From assembly GCA_040756745.1 (NCBI GenBank), contig JBFLYO010000014.1, positions 25,101-89,100 on the forward strand: 64,000 bases of DNA, given 5' to 3'. Position numbers and translations under genes: made by a program. The DNA comes from JBFLYO01 sp040756745 (lineage in GTDB: Bacteria > Bacteroidota > Ignavibacteria > UBA10030 > UBA6906). The notes beneath the pieces are model-generated. The model worked only from the letters and a program-made list of their open reading frames with translations. It was not told where the DNA came from and searched no databases. Position 1 is the stretch's first letter. Each line of letters opens with the position of its first letter. Shown here in pieces: positions 26,066 to 34,515 of this stretch.

Positions 26066-26440
26066 ATGGAAGCGAACAGAAACCCGGCGCGGCTCAATCT
26101 CGAGGAGAGGACAAAGAAGTTTGCTGTACAGGTCGTGCGGTTGGTTGAGTTGCTGCCAAACTCACAATCGAGCACGGTCCTGGGCAAGCAGCTTCTCAGA
26201 TCGGCAACTGCAATCGGAGCGAACTACCGATCCGCCAGTCGGGCCCGCTCGAAGCCCGATTTCATCTCCAAGATTGGGATCGCTGAGGAAGAGGCAGACG
26301 AGGCCCGGTATTGGTTGGAGTTATTGAGCGAATTGAAGATGATTCCGGAGAGTAGTTTCATTTCACTCCATGAGGAGGCGGGTCAGCTTACAGCGATCTT
26401 CGTCGCTTCAGGTCGCACCGCAAAGTACGGCAGGCGATAA
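26066..26440 (+). CDS. four-helix bundle (S23/IVP family) protein
   Basis: 124 residues of the four-helix-bundle family once described from 23S rRNA intervening sequences: LEERTKKFAVQVVRLVELLP, then GKQLLRSATAIGANYRSASR, FISKIGIAEEEADEARYWLE and EEAGQLTAIFVASGRTAK are its four helices. Members occur as free-standing genes in intergenic and variable sites; their role is not settled. ATG 26066 is chosen because a GAGAGGAGAGGAGG stretch lies just before it and the family begins here; the open frame upstream only covers repeat DNA. It sits between tRNA-Arg and tRNA-Glu. Confidence 0.85.
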   Translation: MEANRNPARLNLEERTKKFAVQVVRLVELLPNSQSSTVLGKQLLRSATAIGANYRSASRARSKPDFISKIGIAEEEADEARYWLELLSELKMIPESSFISLHEEAGQLTAIFVASGRTAKYGRR

Positions 26441-26464
26441 CGTTTTCAAAGTGTGATCATAGTA

Positions 26465-26495
26465 TTCCGCAATCCGCACTCCGCATTCCGCAATT
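26465..26495 (-). repeat. GCGGAATGCGGATT repeat, inverted copy left of tRNA-Glu
   Basis: Reverse complement of ATTGCGGAATGCGGAGTGCGG type units; pairs with the copy right of tRNA-Glu. Confidence 0.7.
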
Positions 26496-26499
26496 CTGC

Positions 26500-26572
26500 G
26501 CCCCCATCGTCTAGAGGCCTAGGACACGGGCTTTTCAAGCCTGTAACACCAGTTCGAATCTGGTTGGGGGCA
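26500..26572 (+). tRNA. tRNA-Glu(TTC)
   Basis: Acceptor GCCCCCA/TGGGGGC, D arm GTCTAGAGGCCTAGGAC, anticodon arm CGGGC-TTTTCAA-GCCTG with anticodon TTC, T arm ACCAG-TTCGAAT-CTGGT, discriminator A. CCA is not encoded. Confidence 0.95.
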
Positions 26573-26576
26573 CACA

Positions 26577-26720
26577 GCATTTCGGATTGCGGAATGCGGA
26601 TTGCGGAATTTGGGTAAGGCTGCGCAAGCATTTCGGATTGCGAAATGCGAATTGCGGAATTGGAATGGGCGGAATGGACATTTCGAAATGCAAATAGCGG
26701 CTTGCGGAATCGGGGGAGGC
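26577..26720 (+). repeat. GCGGAATGCGGATT repeat, right of tRNA-Glu
   Basis: Several degenerate copies, opposite in orientation to 26465-26495, so tRNA-Glu lies between inverted repeats. Confidence 0.7.
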
Positions 26721-26770
26721 GGATTAGACATTTCAAGAACTACACGGCAGGCAGGGGAGAGGTCGCTACT

Positions 26771-26953
26771 CCCCTTAACCTGCCTCACCCCTTAACCTGC
26801 TTCACCCCTTACCCTGCCCCACCCCTTGACCTTAACCTGCTTCATCCCTTAACCTTCTCCTGCCCCACCCCTCAACCTGCTTCACCCCTCAATCTCAATC
26901 TTGATCTCAATCTCAATCTGTCTTTTTCCCTTAACCTGCTCCACCCCTTCACC
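26771..26953. repeat. C-rich minisatellite (CACCCCTTAACCTGCTT unit) with AATCTC run
   Basis: About ten degenerate copies of a ~14-18 base unit CACCCCTTAACCTGCTT, interrupted at ~26888-26920 by AATCTC hexamers. It ends at the stop codon of the PorV-like gene on the other strand. Confidence 0.8.
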
Positions 26954-27973
26954 TCAGAACTTCACCCCCAGCGTAAAGTGATGAACCCCTCCGAATACGC
27001 CAAACGCCTCGTATGCATAATCGGCTCGAAGAGGTACGCCGTCCCAGTCATACCTGACTCCGAGGCCGGCCGTCAGGCCGCGCTCATCATAGTTGAGCAT
27101 ATACCCCGCGCGTGCTACCACCACCCCCATCACGGTGTACTCCCCCCCGAACTGCACCGTCTCGTTAAAATCCCTCGGATGGCGTGTCTCAAACGCCAGC
27201 ACCAGGTCGTGCGCCGCATCTCCGTCCATGAATGCCTGTAATGGCTCCAGCGTGGCGCCGAAGCTCACGACAAACGGCATCGGGAATGCTTCGTTTTCGT
27301 ATTTGATGTCGCGGGAGAGGTTCAGCAGGGAAGCGCCGAAACGGATTCCCATATAGTGGAAATCATAGAATGCACCGACGTCGAACGCCACGTCACCTTT
27401 ACTGTAGTCAACCTTGGAAATTGCCAGGCTCGGGTCGGTAATCGACGAGCCCGTCGGGGCGACCCAGGCTGACCCAAGGTCCTGCTGCACCATCTTCACC
27501 TGGACACCGTAAGAGAACCGGTCGCTCACCTGCTGCGAGAACGCAAGGCCGAGAGCGTATGCCTTCGGCGAGAATGTGCCGGTCTCCACATACCCCTCGG
27601 CATTGTCCGCACGACGGGTTCCGTAAAATGTCCCGTAGTCCATGAAGAGCAGGCTCACGCCGAGAACGCCGAAGTCCCACAGATTGAATGTCGCCGCGGC
27701 CGCGTTGTAGTTGATGTCCGCAATCCCCTGCGTCCGGTGAACCATGACATCCGCTGTCCCCTTCAGCCAGCCGATCTCGGAGGGGTTCCAGAACAGGGCG
27801 CCCGCGTTCATCGTTCCCACCACTCCCGTCGCTCCGCGTCCGATCGCATCAGCAGCGACAGGATTCTCCAGGAAGCGGAACCCCACCTGGGCCTTCTTGT
27901 CGATCTGCGCGTTCAGAGGAAGAGCCGCGAGGAGCTGAATTGCAAAAACATACAGAGCTGCACGCGATATCAT
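26954..27973 (-). CDS. PorV/PorQ family outer-membrane barrel
   Basis: 339 residues with a signal peptide (ALPLNAQ). The start after it, VGFRFLENPVAADAIGRGATG followed by GALFWNPSEIGWLKG, is the PorV/PorQ signature; PorV shuttles T9SS cargo to the attachment complex. The rest alternates strands and ends with the aromatic VHHFTLGVKF typical of barrels. ATG 27973 is preceded by AGGGGAGG. It is the last gene of the TonB receptor operon, 11 bases after the secreted protein, which fits cargo handling at the outer membrane. Whether it is PorV itself or a paralogue is not clear. Confidence 0.85.
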   Translation of the reverse strand: MISRAALYVFAIQLLAALPLNAQIDKKAQVGFRFLENPVAADAIGRGATGVVGTMNAGALFWNPSEIGWLKGTADVMVHRTQGIADINYNAAAATFNLWDFGVLGVSLLFMDYGTFYGTRRADNAEGYVETGTFSPKAYALGLAFSQQVSDRFSYGVQVKMVQQDLGSAWVAPTGSSITDPSLAISKVDYSKGDVAFDVGAFYDFHYMGIRFGASLLNLSRDIKYENEAFPMPFVVSFGATLEPLQAFMDGDAAHDLVLAFETRHPRDFNETVQFGGEYTVMGVVVARAGYMLNYDERGLTAGLGVRYDWDGVPLRADYAYEAFGVFGGVHHFTLGVKF

Positions 27974-27984
27974 GGCGGCCTCCC

Positions 27985-30099
27985 CTAACGGACGAGTATG
28001 AATTTGACGAACTGGTTGTCCAGCGGCCGGCCGTTCAGGTCCTGGCAGTCGGTCACGGCCAGTATGTAGATCCCGCTCACTACATACTGGTTGCTCTCGG
28101 TCCGCTGGTTCCATTCGTGATCACCGGTGCCATAATGGTCGATGGATTTCACTAGATCACCCGTCTCCGTGTAGATGCGAAGGCGGCACTTGACCGGCAG
28201 ATTGACAAAGAGAATCTTGTCCGGCGTGCCGGCGAATCCCAGACCCCCTGCTGCCACGGTCGCCGGGTTGGGCACAACGCGCACCTTTCCCGACTCGCTC
28301 AGCCCCGGCTTGTAGGAAGCGGCGGGGAGCGACGAGCGGGTTGCATACATTGAGCTCTCGAGCCGCTGATTCGGGATGATATCGTTCGGATTCTGTGTGC
28401 CGTTGTCCACCGCGGTGACGGCATAATAATAATTGACTCCCCGCTGAATGTTCCTGTCCACATACTGGGTCTCTCCGCGGTTCGTGGTCTCATACACGAG
28501 CTGCCACCGCGCGCCTGACCCTTGGTCCAGAGGGTCATCCGCGCGGAAGGCGCCCTGCTTGCGGTACACCCGCCATGCGCGCCAGTCGTCGGCCCCTGTC
28601 GAGGGATCAAGATAGTACGACGCGTCGGGGTACGACCACGCGACGGTGATCAGGTCGGGTCCGGAGGTGACCGCGATGTCCGGCGGCGGAGGAGGAGAGG
28701 GGACATCCAGTCCCCGGCTCAGACGATCCCATGCCCAGTACGCCCTGTCGAGCGTCCTCCCCAGGCTGTCCCTCCCCGTGAGTACCCAGGCATTCTTTGC
28801 GGAATCGGAAATCTGCCCCTGCAGCCAGATGCGTCCGATCGAGTCGGCGAGCCCCCAGTTGATGCCGGCGGCACCGACGGCATACACGAACGTGACGGAG
28901 TCGAACCTCCCCTGGGCGGCGTTCTTTGTCAGCGAGTACGGGCCGGCGGTGATAAAGCGCATCGGTCCCTTCTGCGGAACGCTCGAAAATCCGGCCGTTA
29001 TCGGATCGGGAGGGAAGCGTCCGCGTGCGTCGTCTCCGCGGTAAGTCTGGAGCAGACCGACGTCCCTTCTCCCCCACAGGTCCGCAACGATCGAGGCGTG
29101 CGCAAGTGCATAGGGCTGTGATCGATCGTCGGTCCTGTCGGAGGCCGAGCGGTCGGCATGCAGCAGCGTGTATCCGGCGATCTGCGTCCCGTGGAGGTGA
29201 CCGGTTACGCGATCCGGGTCACCTGAATCGTCGGTCGAACCGTTACCGTATGGCGTCGTGCTCTCCCCCTTGGAGTCCCAGTAGTAGGCAATGTACAGCG
29301 AGTCGCGTGCGGCGCCGGTGACCAGGTTTGATTTCTCCTTGAACCAGCTGTCCAGGTCATCCTGTCCTTCATACGAAAATCCCCCCAGCACGGCGTATTC
29401 ACCCGCCTTGGAGGGACCAAAGGAGAACGCAATGGGCCACCAGAACCCAATGGTCTGGTCGGGCAGTGTGTCTGTCGATGCGGACGACTGGCGCGGGAGC
29501 TTGAGCTCCCCCGTGAACTTGTGTGTAGCCTTCCAGATGAAATAATCGGCATGGTTCGGGTTGCTGAACGCATAGACTTCGACATGCGACCGGATTCCGA
29601 ATTGTGCGCAGACGTCTTCAAAGACGAGCTTGACATCAGACTTCAGGGTCCGATCGACGTTCCACCGGTACGGCGCATCCACGGGGATCCCGTCGACCAC
29701 GATGTGCGGCGGGCGGTAACGGCGGATCTCCATCGCCCAGTCGGTTGCGCCGTAGTTTGTGAGGGCCCCGCCCCGCGAGTACATCGCGTGGGACTGGTTG
29801 TTTTCGTCCAGGATTCCGTTGTTGTCAAGGACGAGGGGGTTAAAGATCTGGTACAGGATGTTTGACTGCCACTGGTCCTGCGGCCAGTAGAAGATCTCCG
29901 TCTGCTGCGGGCGGCTCCCCGTCAGGTTCCAGCTGAAGAGTGACTGCAGGCCGCCGTCGCCGTTGAGCTTGTTCATACTCATATGAAACCGGCCGACATC
30001 CAGAACCATGGGAGGCGGATTGAAATTCGGCTGCTGCGCCATGGTGGCTGAGGAGATCACTGCGGGCAGGACCAGCGTCGAAAGCAGTGTGCGATGCAT
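27985..30099 (-). CDS. secreted protein with Fn3-like domain and T9SS-type C-terminus
   Basis: 704 residues, signal peptide ending ATMAQQ. No enzyme motif recognised in the large N-terminal part. Around residues 490-600 lies a fibronectin-III-like domain (PDIAVTSGPDLITVAWSYPD ... YYYAVTAVDNGTQNPND). The end carries VRVVPNPA, CRLRIYTETGDLVKSIDHYG and GIYILAVTD ... FVKFILVR, a T9SS type A-like sorting domain. Start at 30099 gives the signal peptide and follows an AGAGG; an upstream ATG at 30129 is possible. It lies between a TonB receptor and a PorV-like barrel, as for surface-exposed binding partners of a receptor. Confidence 0.75.
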   Translation of the reverse strand: MHRTLLSTLVLPAVISSATMAQQPNFNPPPMVLDVGRFHMSMNKLNGDGGLQSLFSWNLTGSRPQQTEIFYWPQDQWQSNILYQIFNPLVLDNNGILDENNQSHAMYSRGGALTNYGATDWAMEIRRYRPPHIVVDGIPVDAPYRWNVDRTLKSDVKLVFEDVCAQFGIRSHVEVYAFSNPNHADYFIWKATHKFTGELKLPRQSSASTDTLPDQTIGFWWPIAFSFGPSKAGEYAVLGGFSYEGQDDLDSWFKEKSNLVTGAARDSLYIAYYWDSKGESTTPYGNGSTDDSGDPDRVTGHLHGTQIAGYTLLHADRSASDRTDDRSQPYALAHASIVADLWGRRDVGLLQTYRGDDARGRFPPDPITAGFSSVPQKGPMRFITAGPYSLTKNAAQGRFDSVTFVYAVGAAGINWGLADSIGRIWLQGQISDSAKNAWVLTGRDSLGRTLDRAYWAWDRLSRGLDVPSPPPPPDIAVTSGPDLITVAWSYPDASYYLDPSTGADDWRAWRVYRKQGAFRADDPLDQGSGARWQLVYETTNRGETQYVDRNIQRGVNYYYAVTAVDNGTQNPNDIIPNQRLESSMYATRSSLPAASYKPGLSESGKVRVVPNPATVAAGGLGFAGTPDKILFVNLPVKCRLRIYTETGDLVKSIDHYGTGDHEWNQRTESNQYVVSGIYILAVTDCQDLNGRPLDNQFVKFILVR

Positions 30100-30142
30100 G
30101 AAGGCCTCTTTCTGCAAATGGAATTTCATGAGATCCGGGCGG

Positions 30143-33100
30143 TCAGATGTTATACCGGAACCCGACAATAACACGTCGCGGGTTCAGAAATACCGGCGCC
30201 TCCCACCAGCCGGTGTCGATCTTTCCGCCGTACTGCCCCCACTTGTCGCTGCCGCCTTTGTCGGGCGTCATGAGGGAGGCCTTGTAGTTGCTATACTGGG
30301 TCTGCGTCATGTTGGCGGTGTTGAGCCATTTGTTGTTGGTCAGATTCTTGATCGTCACGACCAGTTCAAAGCTCCCCGCGGAGGTGGCAAACGTCTTGGA
30401 ACCGCGGAAGTCGATGTTCCAGCGGTCCACGACATCCGCATAGCGCCACAGCTTGATATCTGTCTGGTCGGGGTTCAGAAGTATGCGCCCCCCGTCCTGC
30501 CATTCGAAAAAGAAGTTCGCGTAGATGCGCTCCAGCCAGCGAATGCCAAACAGTTCCGGGCCGAAGTCTTCCGGCGTGTGGAGGTTCAGGGTGATGTTGG
30601 CGCGCGGATGGGGTTCCGTCACGGTGAGGTTTGCCGAACGCACCTCGTTGTCCATCGCCAGCAGCCGGTTCTCAAAAACCTGAGAGAGGCCGGACTGGCC
30701 GTCGCTGCTCACCATGTAGTCGTAGAAGGCGCTGAGCGTCCAGAATCGGCCGAAGGGCCTCTCGAGGCGCAGCTCGACGCCCCGGATGTCACGGTACTTG
30801 TCCGGGAAATACTTGTAGGTGATATCCGCCTCGTAGTAGTCGATGAATTTGCGGCTCAGCGGCTCACCGCGCACGTCTTTGTAGTAGGCGGTGACATTGG
30901 CGAGTATCTCGGAGAACAACATCTGCTCGTACCCGAACTCATAGGAGATGGTCTTCGCCATGGTCAGATCCGGCGTCGGAAGCGCGGTTGATCCAAGGTT
31001 CGTCTTCAGGTCGTACAGGAATGCCGTAGGAGGCCGCTGGTAGAAGTGACCATAGTTGAAGTACAGCTTGCTCGTCTCCGTAATCGGAAACGAGACCCCG
31101 AGCCGGGGGGAGAGATATGCCTGAACCCGCGCGTCGTCGGTCGGCCACCCCGGTGGATTGCCGAGCAGACTCCGGAAGAGCACCCACCGGTCATACCTGC
31201 CAGATGTGCCGCCCAGGTTCTGGTAAACGTCGGCATAGAGCGATTGGTAGTCGGGGAGCGGAAAATTCGTCCGGTATCCCCCTTTCATCGGATTGAAGTA
31301 GTCCGCGCGCAACCCAACGTTGAGCACCATTCCCTCAAACTCCAGCTTGTCCTGCACGTACAAACCGATCTCCAGAGGACGGGCCCTATAGTAGAGCCAG
31401 GTGTCGGGCGTGTAGGAGAGCTCAGACTGGAACCAGGTTCCGGTGTATACGAACAAATCCTGCAGCCGTGCTGAAAATCCCGCCTCGATCTGATGGTGAC
31501 GGCCGAGCTGTGTCGTCAGGTCTCCCTTCAACTGGTAGACCCAGGAATACGAGGAGTCGATCCGCTGCGGGCCGCCATAGATCGTGAAGAAGTTCAGGGG
31601 GTCATAGCCGTAGTTGGTGGAAGCGTTCGGGCTGCCATACTGAGGCAAAAGGAAGCGGTAGATCAGGCGTGTCCTCGCGCTGGTGTACGTCGCCCATACG
31701 TCGGGATTGCTCGTGTCGGCGGCAAATGGTGTGAGCGTCTGGTCGGTATAGCCGAGCTGGAAATCCACCGTGTAGAACGCGCTCGAAGAGAGCGTGTGCG
31801 TGAACCGCGCCCCGGCCACCATATACCGCTGGTCGCAAAACTGGACACGGCTCAGGTTGAACATCTGAATCCAGCTGTCGCCCCCGAGCAGTCGCGCCTG
31901 CTGTGATACCGAGCTCTCCGAGTTGTTCAGAAAGCTGAAGCTTGAAGACTGATCGATCAGCGCCCCTCCGTACTGTGTAGCGCGCCCGCCGCTCAGCGTT
32001 TTGATCTTCGCGTACATCCCGTTGATGGAAAGGCGCATGTTGTCGCTGAGCGTGGACGTGAGCTTGAGCTGTGTGTTCCAATCGACGTAGTTGTCCCGCG
32101 AGCCCAGCGGGTAGGCCATCTGAGAGTTCTCGTACCGGGCGCCCAGCAGAAAAGTCGTCCGCTCGGCAAACGCGCCGATGATCGGCAGCGACTCTCCCGG
32201 GAACGGCCCGGTGATACTTCCTTCCAGGAAATAGTCGGGCTTGCTGCCGAAGCTGTACTTCGGGTGCTGCCTGAGCCAGAGTTCGCGCCTCTGGAGCGAG
32301 TCCAGGGCCCTGTCGGCCCCCTGGTTGGCTATCCATCCCTTAAACGACCAGAAATCCGACGGCACGCTGATGCTATCCTGGTGCGTCCGTATACCGCGCA
32401 TGGCGTACTGGCCGGCGAACACCTTATAGACCCACGAGTCGTCGCTCCAGGGGTTGGCCCCGAAGAAGTGCGGCTGGTTGGCCGGAGCAAAATCCGCCTT
32501 CAGGGAAAGCGTGTACCGGTCCCGTTGCCCTTCTCTAGTGACGACATTCAAAAGTCCCGAGCGGATCCCCCCGTACTTCGCCTCGAATCCGCCCGTCAGC
32601 ACTTGCATCTCCTGGACGGTCGTGGAATTCAGCGCCAGATAGGAGTTGTCCGTGCGCGGATCTTGCAGGGACATCCCGTCCAGACGGATGTCCGTTTCCC
32701 GGATCGCCCCCCCGCGGACGCTCAGCCCGTTCCCTTCCGCGCCGGTCACCAGCGTGATGCCCTTGATGCGGCCGACGAATTCATCGAGCCGAAGGACGGG
32801 CATCGCCTCAATGCGCTCCGTCTCGATGATCTCCTGTGTGGCCGCAACGTCCTGCCGGATGATCGGGCGTTCCGCGATCACTTCGACCTGCTCCATCGGC
32901 AGGGTGGCGACGGTGGTCTGGAAGTTGACGATGATCGTCCTGTCTGGCTCTACGGGCGGGGTGCGCTGGGAAACCGCATGGAACCCGACCGCGCTCGCCC
33001 TGACCACGTACACCCCGGGCGGCACGTTCAGTATGAAGTAATAGCCGTCCATGTCCGTCGAGGCCCCAAGCGGACGATCGAGCGGGATCTCTTTGCGGTC

Positions 33101-33280
33101 CGTGGCGATCACATGGGTCAGCACCACGTTCGCTCCCGGTACCGGATCCTGAGTTTCGCGGTCGATCACCCGCCCGGTCACTTTACCGTTTCCCGCGGAG
33201 CCGACCCCGGGTATGGCGAGTGTCACGGAGATCAGGAGAAGAACATGGGAGAAGGAGAACCTGATATGCCGGTGTTTCAT
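30143..33280 (-). CDS. TonB-dependent receptor with carboxypeptidase-regulatory-like N-terminal domain
   Basis: 1045 residues. Signal peptide, then a CarboxypepD_reg-like domain (GKVTGRVIDRETQDPVPGAN ... VPPGVYVVRASAVGF), a plug domain (VRGGAIRETDIRLDGMSLQD, VLTGGFEAKYGGIRSGLLNV) and a long beta-barrel ending RRVIVGFRYNI. Such receptors import siderophores, oligosaccharides or peptides using TonB energy; the substrate is not evident. The start at ATG 33280 is chosen for the signal peptide and an AAGGGAGC upstream; the open frame continues 90 codons upstream only because it crosses the leader. Promoter at 33444-33474. Heads the operon with the secreted protein and PorV-like gene. Confidence 0.92.
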   Translation of the reverse strand: MKHRHIRFSFSHVLLLISVTLAIPGVGSAGNGKVTGRVIDRETQDPVPGANVVLTHVIATDRKEIPLDRPLGASTDMDGYYFILNVPPGVYVVRASAVGFHAVSQRTPPVEPDRTIIVNFQTTVATLPMEQVEVIAERPIIRQDVAATQEIIETERIEAMPVLRLDEFVGRIKGITLVTGAEGNGLSVRGGAIRETDIRLDGMSLQDPRTDNSYLALNSTTVQEMQVLTGGFEAKYGGIRSGLLNVVTREGQRDRYTLSLKADFAPANQPHFFGANPWSDDSWVYKVFAGQYAMRGIRTHQDSISVPSDFWSFKGWIANQGADRALDSLQRRELWLRQHPKYSFGSKPDYFLEGSITGPFPGESLPIIGAFAERTTFLLGARYENSQMAYPLGSRDNYVDWNTQLKLTSTLSDNMRLSINGMYAKIKTLSGGRATQYGGALIDQSSSFSFLNNSESSVSQQARLLGGDSWIQMFNLSRVQFCDQRYMVAGARFTHTLSSSAFYTVDFQLGYTDQTLTPFAADTSNPDVWATYTSARTRLIYRFLLPQYGSPNASTNYGYDPLNFFTIYGGPQRIDSSYSWVYQLKGDLTTQLGRHHQIEAGFSARLQDLFVYTGTWFQSELSYTPDTWLYYRARPLEIGLYVQDKLEFEGMVLNVGLRADYFNPMKGGYRTNFPLPDYQSLYADVYQNLGGTSGRYDRWVLFRSLLGNPPGWPTDDARVQAYLSPRLGVSFPITETSKLYFNYGHFYQRPPTAFLYDLKTNLGSTALPTPDLTMAKTISYEFGYEQMLFSEILANVTAYYKDVRGEPLSRKFIDYYEADITYKYFPDKYRDIRGVELRLERPFGRFWTLSAFYDYMVSSDGQSGLSQVFENRLLAMDNEVRSANLTVTEPHPRANITLNLHTPEDFGPELFGIRWLERIYANFFFEWQDGGRILLNPDQTDIKLWRYADVVDRWNIDFRGSKTFATSAGSFELVVTIKNLTNNKWLNTANMTQTQYSNYKASLMTPDKGGSDKWGQYGGKIDTGWWEAPVFLNPRRVIVGFRYNI

Positions 33281-33443
33281 GGCATGCTCCCTTGCTTGGT
33301 AAAAGGGAAGATTTGCAGATGCGTTGACTGTAAGGAACGGATAGAGCCGGGAGATAGCGCCGCTGGACTTCGCGAAGAGAGTTGAAGGACTCGCGCCGGA
33401 ATCGGCGCTCGAGCAGTAGAGTGGTGTTACCTTGCTGCTTGAG

Positions 33444-33474
33444 CAAATATAGGAGTGATCCCTTCCATAGTCAA
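33444..33474 (-). promoter_or_regulatory. promoter of the TonB receptor operon
   Basis: On the minus strand TTG (33474-33472), 20 bases, TATATTTG (33451-33444), an exact match to the Bacteroidota -7 consensus TAnnTTTG. It leaves a ~155-base leader before the start codon. Confidence 0.7.
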
Positions 33475-33487
33475 TACGCTCACAAGT

Positions 33488-33518
33488 TTGCATAATCAAC
33501 GAGTTTGCAGTATCGTTA
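33488..33518 (+). promoter_or_regulatory. candidate promoter of the ROK-MFS-SIS operon
   Basis: TTG (33488-33490), 20 bases, TATCGTTA (33511-33518); ATG at 33550. Divergent from the TonB receptor promoter, with 13 bases between them. Confidence 0.45.
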
Positions 33519-33549
33519 TCCTGGTCCGCATAACCGGGAGATACCTGCA

Positions 33550-34515
33550 ATGGCGGTGATCGCGCTTGATCTTGGCGGGACGAAGATCGCTGGAGCGCTC
33601 TTCGACAACGACGGCAGGCAACTGCACAGGCAAACGCAGTTGCTTGAAGGGCGCGCGGGGTCCCAGGTTGGAGCGCTGGTTGTTGAATTGAGCAGGTCGC
33701 TGCACCGGCAGGCCGATCAGGATGGGATTCATCCCGAGGCGATGGGTATTTGCGTGCCCGGGATCAGTCATGCGCACCGCGGGACGGTCTGGGCGCCGAA
33801 TATCCCCGGCTGGGAAGACTATCCGCTCCAGGAGGAGATGCGATCCGCGTTTGCATCGACCAGAATGTCGATCACGATCGACAGTGACCGTGCGTGCTCA
33901 ATCCTCGGCGAACTGTGGCAGGGTGCCGCCAAAGGGGCGCGCGATGCGATCTTTCTTGCAGTCGGAACAGGTATCGGCGCCGGCATTCTTGCGGACGGAA
34001 AAGTCCTCCGGGGAGCGCATGACATTGCGGGTGCGATTGGGTGGATGGCATTGGACCGGCCGTTCGAGCAGAAATACGTTGCGTGCGGATGCTTCGAGTA
34101 CTATGCCTCCGGCGAAGGAATCGCACGTGTCGCCCGCGAGATGCTCGACGCAAACACCTCCTACAGAGGAGTGCTCCGCACGAAGGCGCATGCGGGTATC
34201 ACTGCGCACGATGTATTTGAAGCATACGAATCACACGATCGGCTCTCCGAATCCACCCTGTCAACGTGCATTGAATTCTGGGGGATGGCGACTGCCAATC
34301 TGGTAAGCCTCTTCAACCCGGAGAAGATTATTTTTGGCGGGGGAGTGTTTGGGCCCGCTGCGAGGTTCCTCGATGCCATCACGCGTGAAGCGCGCAAATG
34401 GGCGCAGCCGATATCGATGAGCAAAGTGCAACTCGAGGTCTCAATGCTCGGAGGCGACGCGCCCCTCTATGGTGCAGGACTTCTCGCGCTCGAGAGTAGA
34501 CGACGACAAGCATGA
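33550..34515 (+). CDS. ROK family sugar kinase
   Basis: 321 residues. Begins AVIALDLGGTKIAGALFD, the ATP phosphate-binding motif of ROK proteins; later GICVPGI, VGTGIGAGILADGKVLRG and a Cys motif CGCFEYYASGEG in place of the usual zinc CxCGxxGCxE, then IIFGGGVFG. Expected to phosphorylate glucose or an N-acetyl/amino sugar. It lacks an N-terminal helix-turn-helix, so it is a kinase rather than a repressor. Its TGA overlaps the MFS start; with the SIS protein it forms a sugar uptake and processing set. Confidence 0.88.
   Translation: MAVIALDLGGTKIAGALFDNDGRQLHRQTQLLEGRAGSQVGALVVELSRSLHRQADQDGIHPEAMGICVPGISHAHRGTVWAPNIPGWEDYPLQEEMRSAFASTRMSITIDSDRACSILGELWQGAAKGARDAIFLAVGTGIGAGILADGKVLRGAHDIAGAIGWMALDRPFEQKYVACGCFEYYASGEGIARVAREMLDANTSYRGVLRTKAHAGITAHDVFEAYESHDRLSESTLSTCIEFWGMATANLVSLFNPEKIIFGGGVFGPAARFLDAITREARKWAQPISMSKVQLEVSMLGGDAPLYGAGLLALESRRRQA

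Noticed and set aside
25918..26720. GCGGAATG repeats as a CRISPR array
   Set aside because: Units are short, degenerate and adjacent without unique spacers of constant length, and no cas genes are present.
26645..27241. 198-codon + strand frame through the GCGGAATG repeats and minisatellite
   Set aside because: It translates repeat DNA and then the antisense of the PorV-like gene.
32264..33385. Long + strand open frame opposite the TonB receptor
   Set aside because: Arg/Pro/His-rich without domains; shadow of the receptor gene.
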